Part shown: positions 34,495 to 42,659 of the stretch, piece after piece
How positions within the stretch are numbered: the first letter of the stretch is position 1
How the letters are laid out: every line of letters begins with the position of its first letter
NCBI RefSeq assembly: GCF_022348085.1
Contig: NZ_JAKRFN010000009.1
Location: forward strand, 1-64,000
From: Mycobacterium sp. PSTR-4-N
Lineage (GTDB): Bacteria > Actinomycetota > Actinomycetes > Mycobacteriales > Mycobacteriaceae
Length of the DNA stretch: 64,000 nucleotides
Reading direction: 5' to 3'
Position numbers and translations under genes: made by a program
The notes under the pieces: generated by a model
What the model was told of the DNA's origin: nothing
What the model saw: only the letters and a program-made list of their open reading frames with translations
The model's database searches: none

Positions 34495-36074
34495 CGGCTG
34501 GCGAGCAGACGAGCGCCGTCCTCGAGCCGGGTGTGACGTGCTGGCGCAGTGAACGCGCCGGCACGTTCAGCCGGCTCGTCGACGGTGCGGACTACCTCTA
34601 TTACGTCAAAGAGGCGATGCTCAACGCGCGCCGCCGGATCATGCTGATCGGCTGGGATCTGGACGCGCGCACGGCATTCGAGCCGACCGGTTCGACGCTG
34701 AGCGGGCCCGACACCCTCGGGTTGTTCCTGACCTGGCTGGTGTGGCGGCGCCCTGAGCTCGAGGTGTATCTGCTCAAGTCGAACCTGAACCTGCTGCCCG
34801 CACTCGACCAGTTCTGGTTCGGTCTCACGCCTGTCTCGCTGGTCAATCGATTCACGTTGCCCCGCATGCATTTCGCGGTCGACGGGGCCCGGCCCACCGG
34901 CGCCGTGCACCACCAGAAGATCGTCGTGATCGACGACGCGGTGGCGTTCTGCGGCGGCATCGACCTGACGCTCGGCCGCTGGGACCGGCGTGATCATGCC
35001 CGGCACGACCGCGGCCGGTCGTCGGCAGGACACACCTACGGACCTCGTCACGAAGTGGCGGCTGTGGTCGACGACGCCGCCGCGCTGGCGCTGGCCGAGG
35101 AGGCCCGGCGGCGTTGGTGCGACGCGACAGGAACCGACCTCCAACCGGTGACCCCGGTGGGGCCGACGTGGCCGCGCGGGTTACGCCCCGACGTGCGCGA
35201 CGTGGACGTCGCGATCGCCCGCACCCTTCCTTCCTTCGGGTCGCGCGCAGAGGTGCGCGAGGTCGAAGCGCTCAACCTCGCCGCGATCGCCAGCGCCCGC
35301 TCCGTGATCTATCTGGAGAACCAGTATCTCGCCTCGCGGCGCCTGGCTGACGCACTCGCGGCCCGGTTGCGCGAACCCGACGGCCCGGAGGTCGTGATCG
35401 TCCTGCCCCGCAGCTCGGAGAGCCGCCTCGAGCAGGAGTCGATGGACAGCGCGCGCGAGCGGCTGCTGCGAATGCTCTGGAAAGCCGATCAGCACAACCG
35501 ATTCGGTGTCTACTGGCCCGTGACCACCGGAGGAATGCCGGTCTATGTGCACTCCAAGGTGATGGTGATCGACGACCGCCTGCTGCGGATCGGCTCGTCG
35601 AATCTGAACAACCGATCGCTGGGCTTCGACAGCGAGTGCGATGTGGCCATCGAGGCCGGCGAGCGCACCGACGTGGCCCATGAAATCCTGCTCACGCGAG
35701 ACGATCTCGTCGCAGAACACCTCGGCGTCTCCGTCAGTGACTTCCGCCGGGAGTTGGAGCGCCGCGGTTCCTTCCTGGCCGCGGTCAACGCCCTGCGCGG
35801 CACCGGTCGTTCACTGCGAACGTTCACCCGCTACATGGTGTCGAGGGAAGCCGGACCCCTCGGCGAGAACGACCTGATGGACCCCGATCATGTGCCGCCC
35901 TCCCTTCTAGAGGGACTGGCCAGCATGGTGACCGGGCTGGTGTTGTGGCCGGTGGCCCGCGTCTATCCGAACATCGTGTCGCACATCACCTCCTGGGCAC
36001 GTACGGGATCCGCCGACGCAGACGACCAAGTGATGTCAGCGCCCAGAGGGGGCGCTCATCACGAGAAAGGGTGA
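34491..36074 (+). CDS. Phospholipase D-family protein (cardiolipin synthase-like)
   Basis: A 527-residue PLD-superfamily enzyme with two HKD motifs: HHQKIVVIDDAVAFCGGID (about residue 140) and VHSKVMVIDDRLLRIGSSNLNN (about 352). No N-terminal membrane helix is seen, so it is more like soluble PLD or transphosphatidylases than canonical Cls. It may hydrolyse or transfer phosphatidyl groups during envelope stress; that role is inferred from its cluster. ATG 34491 overlaps the AmaP-like stop. Confidence 0.9.
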   Translation: MTAGEQTSAVLEPGVTCWRSERAGTFSRLVDGADYLYYVKEAMLNARRRIMLIGWDLDARTAFEPTGSTLSGPDTLGLFLTWLVWRRPELEVYLLKSNLNLLPALDQFWFGLTPVSLVNRFTLPRMHFAVDGARPTGAVHHQKIVVIDDAVAFCGGIDLTLGRWDRRDHARHDRGRSSAGHTYGPRHEVAAVVDDAAALALAEEARRRWCDATGTDLQPVTPVGPTWPRGLRPDVRDVDVAIARTLPSFGSRAEVREVEALNLAAIASARSVIYLENQYLASRRLADALAARLREPDGPEVVIVLPRSSESRLEQESMDSARERLLRMLWKADQHNRFGVYWPVTTGGMPVYVHSKVMVIDDRLLRIGSSNLNNRSLGFDSECDVAIEAGERTDVAHEILLTRDDLVAEHLGVSVSDFRRELERRGSFLAAVNALRGTGRSLRTFTRYMVSREAGPLGENDLMDPDHVPPSLLEGLASMVTGLVLWPVARVYPNIVSHITSWARTGSADADDQVMSAPRGGAHHEKG

Positions 36075-36080
36075 AACGAC

Positions 36081-36251
36081 ATGGGTTTCATCGACAAGGC
36101 CAAGAACGCCGCTGAGGATGCCGTGGGCAAGGCCAAGGAAGTGGTCGGCGACGTCACGGGCAACGACGACCTGAAGGCCGAAGGTCAGAAGGATCAGGGC
36201 GTCTCGGGCGCCAAGAAGGTCGGCGAGAACATCAAGGACAAGCTCAGCTAG
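36081..36251 (+). CDS. CsbD-family stress protein
   Basis: A 56-residue, very hydrophilic CsbD-like protein: GFIDKAKNAAEDAVGKAKEV then GDVTGNDDLKAEGQKDQ and KVGENIKDKLS, the standard family pattern of Lys/Glu/Gly repeats. Family members are small, abundant general-stress proteins of unknown mechanism. An AAAGGG precedes ATG 36081 by about 10 nt. It closes the Asp23-AmaP-PLD cluster. Its TAG and the menE TAG share the palindrome CTAG (36248-36251). Confidence 0.9.
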   Translation: MGFIDKAKNAAEDAVGKAKEVVGDVTGNDDLKAEGQKDQGVSGAKKVGENIKDKLS

Positions 36252-37372
36252 TCGCCGGCGGTGAATCGGCGGATGAGTTCGCGTCTGTCGATCTTGCCGA
36301 TACCGCGCCGCGGCAGCTCGGCGACGACGTGCACCTCCCGGGGTGCCGCCGTCGCCGGAAGCTCCGCGGCGACATGCGAACGCAATTCGGGCAGCGTGAT
36401 CGTCGCCCCGTCCGTCACGACGACGGCCGCGACGACACGCTGCCCCAGTCTTTGGTCGGCCACCCCGAACACCGCGCACTCCGCCACCGCGGGGTGGCTG
36501 GCCACCGCCGCCTCCACGATCCCCGGCAGCACGGTCAGCCCGCCGGTGCTGATCGCATCGTCGACGCGACCCAGGACCCGCAGAACCCCCGAGTCATCCA
36601 AAGCGCCAATGTCATCCGTGCGGAACCACCCCGGTTCGACGAACGGGTCCGGTGTGATCGGGTTGCGGTAGCCCAGCGCCACCGTCTCGCCGCCCAGAGA
36701 GATGCGGCCGGACCCGTCGAGGGCCACCTGCACCCCGGTCAGCGGCATGCCGTCGTAGACGCACCCACCCGCGGTCTCGCTCATGCCGTAGGTTCGGATC
36801 ACCGGAACGCCTGCGGCAGCGGCTTTCTCGGCCACCGCCGCGGGCATCGGACCGCCGCCGATCAGGACCGCATCCAACGAGGCCAGCGCATCGGCGGCCG
36901 CTGGGTCGTCCAGTGCTTTCGTCAACTGGGCAGCGACCAGTGACGCGTAGCGCCGGCCCGTACCCATCACCGAGACGGCCAGGGCCAGGTCGGCCGGCGG
37001 CGCATTGGCCGGGATCGCGACCGGCGTGGTGCCGGCCACGACGCTGCGGACGAGCACCTGGAATCCCGCCACGTGATAAGCGGGCAGGGCCAACAACCAT
37101 TTCCCCGGCCCGCCGAGCCTCTCGTGCGTGGCGTGCGCACTGGCCAGCAGCGCCGAGGTGCTCAGCAGTGCGCCCTTGGGAGTCCCGGTCGTGCCCGATG
37201 TCGACAGCACCGCCGCCACCGCATCGGCGATCGCGTCCCCGGCGCGCAGTGCGCGGGCCAGCATCGCCGACTGGCCCGGATCCTCGGCCGGTACCGGAAG
37301 CAGACTGGCCCGGTCCTGCAGCGCCGCTTCGACGTCGGGCAGCGCAGCCAACGCCGCGACGCCGGCGGCCAC
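36248..37372 (-). CDS. menE: o-Succinylbenzoate-CoA ligase
   Basis: A 374-residue adenylate-forming enzyme, short for the ANL superfamily as MenE proteins of mycobacteria are. It activates o-succinylbenzoate to its CoA ester for MenB. The P-loop STSGTTGTPKG (about 57-67), GMSETAGGCVYDG (about 213), WFRTDDIG and GLTVLPGIVEAAV, and the catalytic Lys in GIGKIDRREL are visible. GTG 37372 is the first plausible start after the upstream stop; no ATG lies between. Confidence 0.92.
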   Translation of the reverse strand: MAAGVAALAALPDVEAALQDRASLLPVPAEDPGQSAMLARALRAGDAIADAVAAVLSTSGTTGTPKGALLSTSALLASAHATHERLGGPGKWLLALPAYHVAGFQVLVRSVVAGTTPVAIPANAPPADLALAVSVMGTGRRYASLVAAQLTKALDDPAAADALASLDAVLIGGGPMPAAVAEKAAAAGVPVIRTYGMSETAGGCVYDGMPLTGVQVALDGSGRISLGGETVALGYRNPITPDPFVEPGWFRTDDIGALDDSGVLRVLGRVDDAISTGGLTVLPGIVEAAVASHPAVAECAVFGVADQRLGQRVVAAVVVTDGATITLPELRSHVAAELPATAAPREVHVVAELPRRGIGKIDRRELIRRFTAGD

Positions 37373-37392
37373 GGGAAGCGGGCGCAGGGTGG

Positions 37393-37713
37393 CTATGGCG
37401 TGTCCTCACTGTCGCGCGGATCATCGAGCGGCCAGCCCTGCGCGGCGAGCCGTTCGCGCACCCGCTCGACGTCGTCGGGGGACGGCAAATCGTCGGTGAT
37501 CTGGGTGATCAGGACGCCGATGTCGACGGTGTCGATGCCGGGCGGGTCAGAGGGAGAGGAACCGTCGGTCAGGGCGGCCACGACTGCTTTGACCTCGTCG
37601 TCGGTCAGCCGGCGGCGCAGGAGCGCCAGCAGCGGGATGCGATCAGGGCCGGGCACCCCTTCGGGATAGCCGGCCGCGACCCACGCCACGATCCTTGCCA
37701 GGAATTTGGTCAA
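37393..37713 (-). CDS. DUF3349 family protein, copy next to menE
   Basis: A 106-residue DUF3349 protein: ARIVAWVAAGYPEGVPGPDRIPLLALLRRRLTDDEV, then LPSPDDVERVRERLAAQGWPL at the C-terminus, a pattern shared with the copy at 39525 (WLHDGYPQGVPQKDYFPLLALLSRTLTEEEV ... GWPL). A TTG start at 37713 is used because GGGAGA precedes it at a proper distance and no ATG or GTG is in frame nearby. It lies 20 nt upstream of menE on the same strand. Function unknown. Confidence 0.8.
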   Translation of the reverse strand: MTKFLARIVAWVAAGYPEGVPGPDRIPLLALLRRRLTDDEVKAVVAALTDGSSPSDPPGIDTVDIGVLITQITDDLPSPDDVERVRERLAAQGWPLDDPRDSEDTP

Positions 37714-37824
37714 CGTCTCATCTCCCGTGCAGACGTCGGGGCGAGGTGCCCTCGGCAGCTCGATAGTAGCCGCGGGCCGGTCCGGAGGGTGTTCGGCGGC
37801 GCGGGGACACAACGGTTGCCGGCG

Positions 37825-37846
37825 CCAAGATGAACAGCAGATGAAC
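37825..37846 (-). promoter_or_regulatory. Tandem 11-bp PHO-box-like site (candidate RegX3 site)
   Basis: On the minus strand GTTCATCTGCT and GTTCATCTTGG lie head to tail with an exact 11-bp period. This matches the direct-repeat unit described for Streptomyces PhoP PHO boxes at about 10 of 11 positions in each copy. The mycobacterial counterpart is RegX3. It sits 96 bp upstream of pitA and 112 bp upstream of DUF3349-menE, in their divergent promoter. Confidence 0.55.
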
Positions 37847-37867
37847 ACCTGGCCCGCTTTGGAAAAA

Positions 37868-37881
37868 GTGCCATGTGGCAC
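37868..37881. promoter_or_regulatory. Palindrome upstream of pitA
   Basis: GTGCCA (37868-37873) and TGGCAC (37876-37881) form a 6-bp inverted repeat with a 2-nt centre, 61 bp before the pitA ATG. It could be a second operator in the pitA promoter; no protein is assigned. Confidence 0.4.
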
Positions 37882-37941
37882 CTCGGTTGGGGGCCTGTGT
37901 CGATTAGTCAAAAACGATTGCGGGCCAGCAGAATCATCACC

Positions 37942-39204
37942 ATGAGCGGAGAGCTGATCATCCTCGTGCTGTTGATTGCCACGGCGCTGGCATTCGACTT
38001 CACGAACGGGTTCCACGACACGGGGAACGCGATGGCGACGTCCATCGCGACCGGTGCGCTCAAGCCCAAGACGGCGGTGATCCTGGCCGGCATGCTCAAC
38101 CTCGTCGGTGCGTTCCTGTCGGTCGAGGTCGCGATCACGGTCACCACGTCGGTGCTCAAGATCCAGGACAGCAAGACCGGTTCGCTGGTGGCGGGGATCG
38201 ACGCCTCCACGGGGTTGACGATCATCTTCGCCGGCCTCATCGGCGGCATCCTGTGGAACCTGCTCACCTGGCTGTTCGGCATCCCGTCGAGCTCGTCGCA
38301 CGCGCTTTTCGGCGGGCTCATCGGCGCCGGCCTCGCCGCGCTCGGCACCTCCGGGGTCAACTGGAGTGGTGTGATCAGCAAGGTCGTCATCCCCGCTCTG
38401 GCGGCGCCGTTCATCGCCGGGCTGGTCGCCGCATGCGGCACCTGGCTCGTCTACCGCCTCACCCGCAGCGTCCTGAAGAAGCGCCGTGAAGAGGGATTCC
38501 GCTGGGGCCAGATCGCCACCGCTTCGCTCGTCGCTCTCGCGCACGGCACCAACGACGCGCAGAAGACGATGGGCGTGATCGCCCTCGCGTTGATCACCAC
38601 CGGCCACCTCACCGGCAACGTGAAGGAGGACGGTCTGCCGTTCTGGATCATCGCGTCCTGCGCCCTGGCCATCGGACTGGGCACCTACATCGGCGGTTGG
38701 CGCGTGATCCGCACCCTGGGCAAGGGCCTGGTCGAGATCGAGGCCCCGCAGGGCCTGGCCGCCGAGGCGTCGTCGGCCGCGATCATCCTGTCCTCCAGCG
38801 CCGCGGGCATGGCGCTGTCCACCACCCACGTCGCGACCGGCTCCATCCTGGGCAGCGGTGTCGGCAAGCCCGGCGCGCAGGTGCGCTGGGCCGTCGCCGG
38901 CCGGATGGCCACCGCATGGGTGATCACGCTGCCCGCCGCAGGTATCGTCGGCGCGCTCTCGTTCTGGCTCTCGCACATGGTCGAGAAGGTGACCGGTAAC
39001 GCGCTGGCCGGTGACGGTCTGATCTTCGTCGTCCTGGTGGCCCTCTCGGGCTACATGTACTGGCGGGCCCAGCAGCAGAAGGTCAACCACCACAACGTCA
39101 ACGCCGACTGGGACGAGGCCACCAACTCGGTGGTCCCCGCCGACGCGCGCGCCCTCACCCAGGCCGCCGACAAGGCCACAGACAAGCCCGCTGCCTCGGT
39201 CTAA
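37942..39204 (+). CDS. pitA: PitA-type inorganic phosphate transporter
   Basis: A 420-residue PiT-family metal-phosphate:H+ symporter. The duplicated family signatures are present: ATALAFDFTNGFHDTGNAMATSIATGALKP near the N-terminus and ALAHGTNDAQKTMGVIALAL (about residue 196), and GIPSSSSHALFGGLIGAG and STTHVATGSILGSG as the paired later motifs. About ten helices. ATG 37942 starts directly before the first helix; upstream codons are AT-richer promoter. Likely under phosphate control given the PHO-box-like site. Confidence 0.94.
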   Translation: MSGELIILVLLIATALAFDFTNGFHDTGNAMATSIATGALKPKTAVILAGMLNLVGAFLSVEVAITVTTSVLKIQDSKTGSLVAGIDASTGLTIIFAGLIGGILWNLLTWLFGIPSSSSHALFGGLIGAGLAALGTSGVNWSGVISKVVIPALAAPFIAGLVAACGTWLVYRLTRSVLKKRREEGFRWGQIATASLVALAHGTNDAQKTMGVIALALITTGHLTGNVKEDGLPFWIIASCALAIGLGTYIGGWRVIRTLGKGLVEIEAPQGLAAEASSAAIILSSSAAGMALSTTHVATGSILGSGVGKPGAQVRWAVAGRMATAWVITLPAAGIVGALSFWLSHMVEKVTGNALAGDGLIFVVLVALSGYMYWRAQQQKVNHHNVNADWDEATNSVVPADARALTQAADKATDKPAASV

Positions 39205-39229
39205 CCGGGTAACGAGACAAGGAACGTAC

Positions 39230-39508
39230 ATGTCCTATCTGGAAGCGATCCTCAAGGTGCTCGCCGTGGGCCTCGTCCTCGGTGCCGGCCTCCCCGCGCT
39301 GTTCGCCGTCGGGCTGGTCGCCTACTCCCGCGGAGCCGGCGGCGCCGAGGCGGACGGAACGGTCGACGCCCCCAACCCGGCGCTCAAGGCACTCGGTCTG
39401 TTGCTGTTCGCCGTCGTCGCCGTCGTGATCGTGATCGGCATCCTGTACATCACCAAGGGCACCATCAACCACCACTTCGGGTTCAACCCCGTCCCCTTCC
39501 TTCCCTGA
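39230..39508 (+). CDS. Small two-helix membrane protein downstream of pitA
   Basis: A 92-residue protein with two membrane helices (VLAVGLVLGAGLPALFAVGLVAYS, about 10-33; GLLLFAVVAVVIVIGILYITKG, about 55-76). It matches the Rv0544c-type gene that accompanies pitA in H37Rv. It lies 25 nt after pitA and 16 nt before DUF3349, so the three appear to be one operon. Function unknown. Confidence 0.78.
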   Translation: MSYLEAILKVLAVGLVLGAGLPALFAVGLVAYSRGAGGAEADGTVDAPNPALKALGLLLFAVVAVVIVIGILYITKGTINHHFGFNPVPFLP

Positions 39509-39524
39509 AAGTGAGCTGATCACG

Positions 39525-39824
39525 ATGCCCGAGAACAGTTTCAGCAACATCCTGACCTGGCTGCACGACGGCTATCCGCAGGGTGTGCCGCAGAAGGACT
39601 ACTTTCCGTTGCTGGCGCTGCTCTCGCGCACGCTGACCGAGGAAGAGGTCGTGAAGGCGGCTCAGACCGTCCTCAAGGGGTCCGACTCCGACGAGGTCAC
39701 CGAGCAGGAGATCCGTGCGGCCATTCACGTGGTCACCGACAAAGAACCCAACCCGGAGGAGATGCACCAGGTCGCATCCCGCCTGGCATCGGTCGGCTGG
39801 CCGTTGGCGGCGCCGGCGCGCTAG
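39525..39824 (+). CDS. DUF3349 family protein, copy downstream of pitA
   Basis: A 99-residue DUF3349 protein with the family start FSNILTWLHDGYPQGVPQKDYFPLLALLSR, a helical middle and the GWPL ending. It is a paralogue of the protein at 37393, which lies on the other strand. Position after pitA and the small membrane gene equals Rv0543c in H37Rv. Its TAG shares the tetranucleotide CTAG (39821-39824) with the convergent VOC gene. Confidence 0.85.
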   Translation: MPENSFSNILTWLHDGYPQGVPQKDYFPLLALLSRTLTEEEVVKAAQTVLKGSDSDEVTEQEIRAAIHVVTDKEPNPEEMHQVASRLASVGWPLAAPAR

Positions 39825-40207
39825 CCGCGGGTGTCGCGACGCAGCGGGTGCTCGTCGGGCACTTCGACGACGATCAGCAGTACCCCGTCCGGGTCGTGGA
39901 CGTGCATCTCGAGCAACCCCCACGGCTCCTGCCGCGCTTCGCGAGCAATCTGAATCCCGCGCTGACGCAACGCCTCCTGGGTCGCGGCCAGGTCACGGAC
40001 CTGCAGCCACAGCGCCCCGGGGAACGGCGGTGCCCCCGCGGTCGGCGCCCCGTGCCCGGCGATCTCGATCAGAGACTGGCCGGCGTGGAACACGGTGCCC
40101 CCGGGATACTCGCGGGCGATCGCCAACTCGAGGCCGTCGCGGTAGAACGCCAGCGAGCGGTCGTAATCCGCGGGCCGCAACAGCACCCGGCTGGCCAGGA
40201 TCTCCAT
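39821..40207 (-). CDS. VOC-family (glyoxalase/dioxygenase fold) protein
   Basis: A 128-residue vicinal-oxygen-chelate protein with two beta-alpha-beta-beta-beta units: RVLLRPADYDRSLAFYRDGLEL at the start and LWLQVRDLAATQEALRQRGI, then LLEMHVHDPDGVLLIVVEVP with the metal-ligand-type residues. Rv0546c occupies the same position. The reaction (glyoxalase, dioxygenase or resistance) cannot be determined. ATG 40207. Confidence 0.85.
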   Translation of the reverse strand: MEILASRVLLRPADYDRSLAFYRDGLELAIAREYPGGTVFHAGQSLIEIAGHGAPTAGAPPFPGALWLQVRDLAATQEALRQRGIQIAREARQEPWGLLEMHVHDPDGVLLIVVEVPDEHPLRRDTRG

Positions 40208-40224
40208 GGCCCGTGTCTATCACG

Positions 40225-41763
40225 TCAGCCGACGGGCCGGCTCTCGCCTCGCCAATAGGGTTCTCGCACAGTTCGTTTCAGGATCTTGCCGCTCGGGTTG
40301 CGGGGTAGCGCATCGATGAAGTCGACGCTCTTGGGCAGCTTGAAGCCCGCGAGATGCCCGCGCGCGAAGTCGATGAGGGCGTGCTCGCTCGGGTGTGCTC
40401 CCGCCGCGGGCACCACGACGGCTTTGACCGCCTCTCCCCACCGATTGTCGGGCACCCCGATCACGGCGACGTCGGCCACGTCGGGATGGGTCATCAGCAC
40501 GTTCTCCACCTCGGCGGGGTACACGTTCTCCCCGCCGGTGACGATCATGTCCTTGATGCGGTCGTGCAGGTACAGCCGCCCTCGGGCGTCGAGGTAGCCG
40601 GCGTCGCCGGTCCGTAGCCAGCCGTCGGGGGTCAGTGTCGCCGCGGTGGCCTCCGGGTTCTGCCAGTACCCCAGCATGTTCTGCCGCGACTTCGTCCACA
40701 CCTCACCAACGGCACCGGTCGGCACGTCCAGCCCGTCGGGGTCGGTGATGCGCACCTGCACCCACGGATACGGTGTGCCGCAGGAGCGCATCGTCTCGGC
40801 GCTCAACTCGGACGCCGCCAGCTGAGTGATCGAGCCGGTGGTCTCGGTCATCCCGTACACCTGGGCGAACACTGCGCCGAACCGCTCCACCCCGCGCCGC
40901 AGCACATCGTCGCTGATGGGGGACGCGCCGAACACCACGATCCGCAGGCTCGACACGTCGGCCGTCGCGATGCCCGGGGTGTCGAGCAGCATCCGCACCA
41001 CCGCCGGCACCACCAGCATGTTCGTGACGCGATGGGTGTCGATCGCGTCGAGGATCGCCACCGGGTCGACGTCGCGCAGCACCACGGTCCGCGCGCCGTG
41101 CCACAGCCCGGCGAACGCCCAGCCGGAGCCGGCCATGTGGAACAGCGGCATCACGGCCATGCTGACCGCGCCGGGGTCCAGCAGCCACGGGCCCGCCACG
41201 CCGCGGGTCTTGCAGACGTAGTTGGCGTTGGAGAGCATCGCGCCCTTCGGCCGGCCCGTCGTCCCCGAGGTGTACATCAGCAGGACGAGGTCGTCGGGGC
41301 CGGTGACCACGCCGGGATCGGTGGCGGGGTGGGCGTGCAGCCAGTCGTCGAAGGCCGGCCAGCGGGGGTGGGCGCCGATCGCGATGACGTGCCGGCTCAG
41401 GTGTGCCTCGATGGCCTCGACGTGGGCGAAGAAGTCGGCGCCGACGACGACGGCGGTGGCTTCGCAGTCGGCGAGGACGTGCGCCATCTCCGCCGGTGCG
41501 AGCCGCCAGTTCACCGGCACACCGACGGCCCCCAGCTTGGCGAGCCCGAACATCACCTCGAAGAACTCGGCGCCGTTGCGGTCGATGAAGGCGACCCGGT
41601 CACCGCGGCCCACACCCATGGCGGCGAACGCCTGGGCCACCTGGTTGGAGCGGGCGTCGAGCTCGCCGTAGGTGATGGTGCGGTCGTCGACGCCCAGCGC
41701 CGGGGCGTCGGGACGCTGCCGGGCGTGCCCCCGAACGACGTCCGCCAGGCCCGCGAACGTCAC
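40225..41763 (-). CDS. AMP-forming acyl-CoA ligase (FadD type)
   Basis: A 512-residue ANL-superfamily ligase that adenylates a carboxylate and transfers it to CoA. P-loop MYTSGTTGRPKGAM (about 171-184), YGMTETTGSITQ (about 314), WLRTGDAGYLD and the hinge DRIKDMIVTGGENVYPAEVE, and the catalytic Lys in NPSGKILKR are intact. Full length. Acyl specificity is not readable. It overlaps the upstream SDR gene by 4 nt, forming a minus-strand operon with SDR and perhaps menB. Confidence 0.9.
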   Translation of the reverse strand: MTFAGLADVVRGHARQRPDAPALGVDDRTITYGELDARSNQVAQAFAAMGVGRGDRVAFIDRNGAEFFEVMFGLAKLGAVGVPVNWRLAPAEMAHVLADCEATAVVVGADFFAHVEAIEAHLSRHVIAIGAHPRWPAFDDWLHAHPATDPGVVTGPDDLVLLMYTSGTTGRPKGAMLSNANYVCKTRGVAGPWLLDPGAVSMAVMPLFHMAGSGWAFAGLWHGARTVVLRDVDPVAILDAIDTHRVTNMLVVPAVVRMLLDTPGIATADVSSLRIVVFGASPISDDVLRRGVERFGAVFAQVYGMTETTGSITQLAASELSAETMRSCGTPYPWVQVRITDPDGLDVPTGAVGEVWTKSRQNMLGYWQNPEATAATLTPDGWLRTGDAGYLDARGRLYLHDRIKDMIVTGGENVYPAEVENVLMTHPDVADVAVIGVPDNRWGEAVKAVVVPAAGAHPSEHALIDFARGHLAGFKLPKSVDFIDALPRNPSGKILKRTVREPYWRGESRPVG

Positions 41764-42644
41764 TGCCGCGGCTGCATGCGCTGACGCTTCATGATCGTGT
41801 CGACCGCGGCGGGGGCGATGCTGTTGATCGCGTGCGCGGTGACGGCGATGCGGGGGGCGATGCTGACGGGGCGATGCCGCGCGGCGGTGACGATCCAGCC
41901 TGCCGCCTCGCTCGCCGAGAGGCCGGGCAGCCCGTCGTAGGCGCGCGTCGGGGCGATCATCGGAGTCTTCACCAGTGGATAGAACAGCGTCGTGGCGCGT
42001 ACGCCCCGGTCACCCCACTCCGTTTCGATGATCCTGCTGATCGACGACAGCGCCGCTTTTGAGGCGTTGTACGCCCCGAACAGCGGCGGCGACTCGGTCT
42101 TCACGCCCCAGGTCGAGACGTTGATGATGTGCCCATCTCCCTGCTCGAGCATGCCGGGCGCCAGGCCGCGGATCAGCCGCATCGGGCCGTAGTAATTGAG
42201 CGTCATCGTGCGTTCGACGTCGTGCCACCGCTCCAGGGACTCCTCCAACGGCCGGCGGATCGAGCGCCCGGCGTTGTTCACCAGGATGTCGACGCCGCCG
42301 AACTCGGCGTCGACGGTGTCGACCAGCGCGTCGATCGCGTCGAGGTCGGACAGATCGCAGGCGTGGGCGCGCGCGCTGCCCCCGGCGACGGTGATGCGGG
42401 TGACCAGCTCGTCGAGGAGCTCCTGCCTGCGGGCCACCGCGATCACCGTCGCGCCGCGGCGGGCCAGCTTCTCAGCCGCGGCCTCTCCGATGCCCGATGA
42501 GGCGCCGGTCAACAGGATGCGCTTGCCGGCCAGGTCGACGATCTCCCGGTCGGGCCGATACTGCAGCAAGGTGGGGATCAGCGGCGGCCGCATGCTCGTC
42601 AACACGACCTGCTCGGCGAGCCGCCGCAGCGGATTGCGTGCCAT
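41760..42644 (-). CDS. Short-chain dehydrogenase/reductase
   Basis: A 294-residue classical SDR. The NAD(P) motif is TGASSGIGEAAAEKLARRGA (about residues 46-65), NNAGRS (about 126), the catalytic Ser in INVSTWG and YNASK (about 194-198). An N-terminal extension (RPPLIPTLLQYRPDREIVDLAGK) precedes the fold, a form common in mycobacterial SDRs acting on lipids. Corresponds to Rv0547c. Substrate unknown. Confidence 0.9.
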   Translation of the reverse strand: MARNPLRRLAEQVVLTSMRPPLIPTLLQYRPDREIVDLAGKRILLTGASSGIGEAAAEKLARRGATVIAVARRQELLDELVTRITVAGGSARAHACDLSDLDAIDALVDTVDAEFGGVDILVNNAGRSIRRPLEESLERWHDVERTMTLNYYGPMRLIRGLAPGMLEQGDGHIINVSTWGVKTESPPLFGAYNASKAALSSISRIIETEWGDRGVRATTLFYPLVKTPMIAPTRAYDGLPGLSASEAAGWIVTAARHRPVSIAPRIAVTAHAINSIAPAAVDTIMKRQRMQPRQ

Positions 42645-42659
42645 GGGGATCTCCTGCTG

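Noticed and set aside
37393..39231. Very long minus-strand open frame (over 600 codons) opposite pitA
   Set aside because: Only its last 106 codons, starting at TTG 37713, look like a protein (DUF3349). The rest is antisense to PitA and has the His/Arg/Asp-rich composition of a shadow frame.
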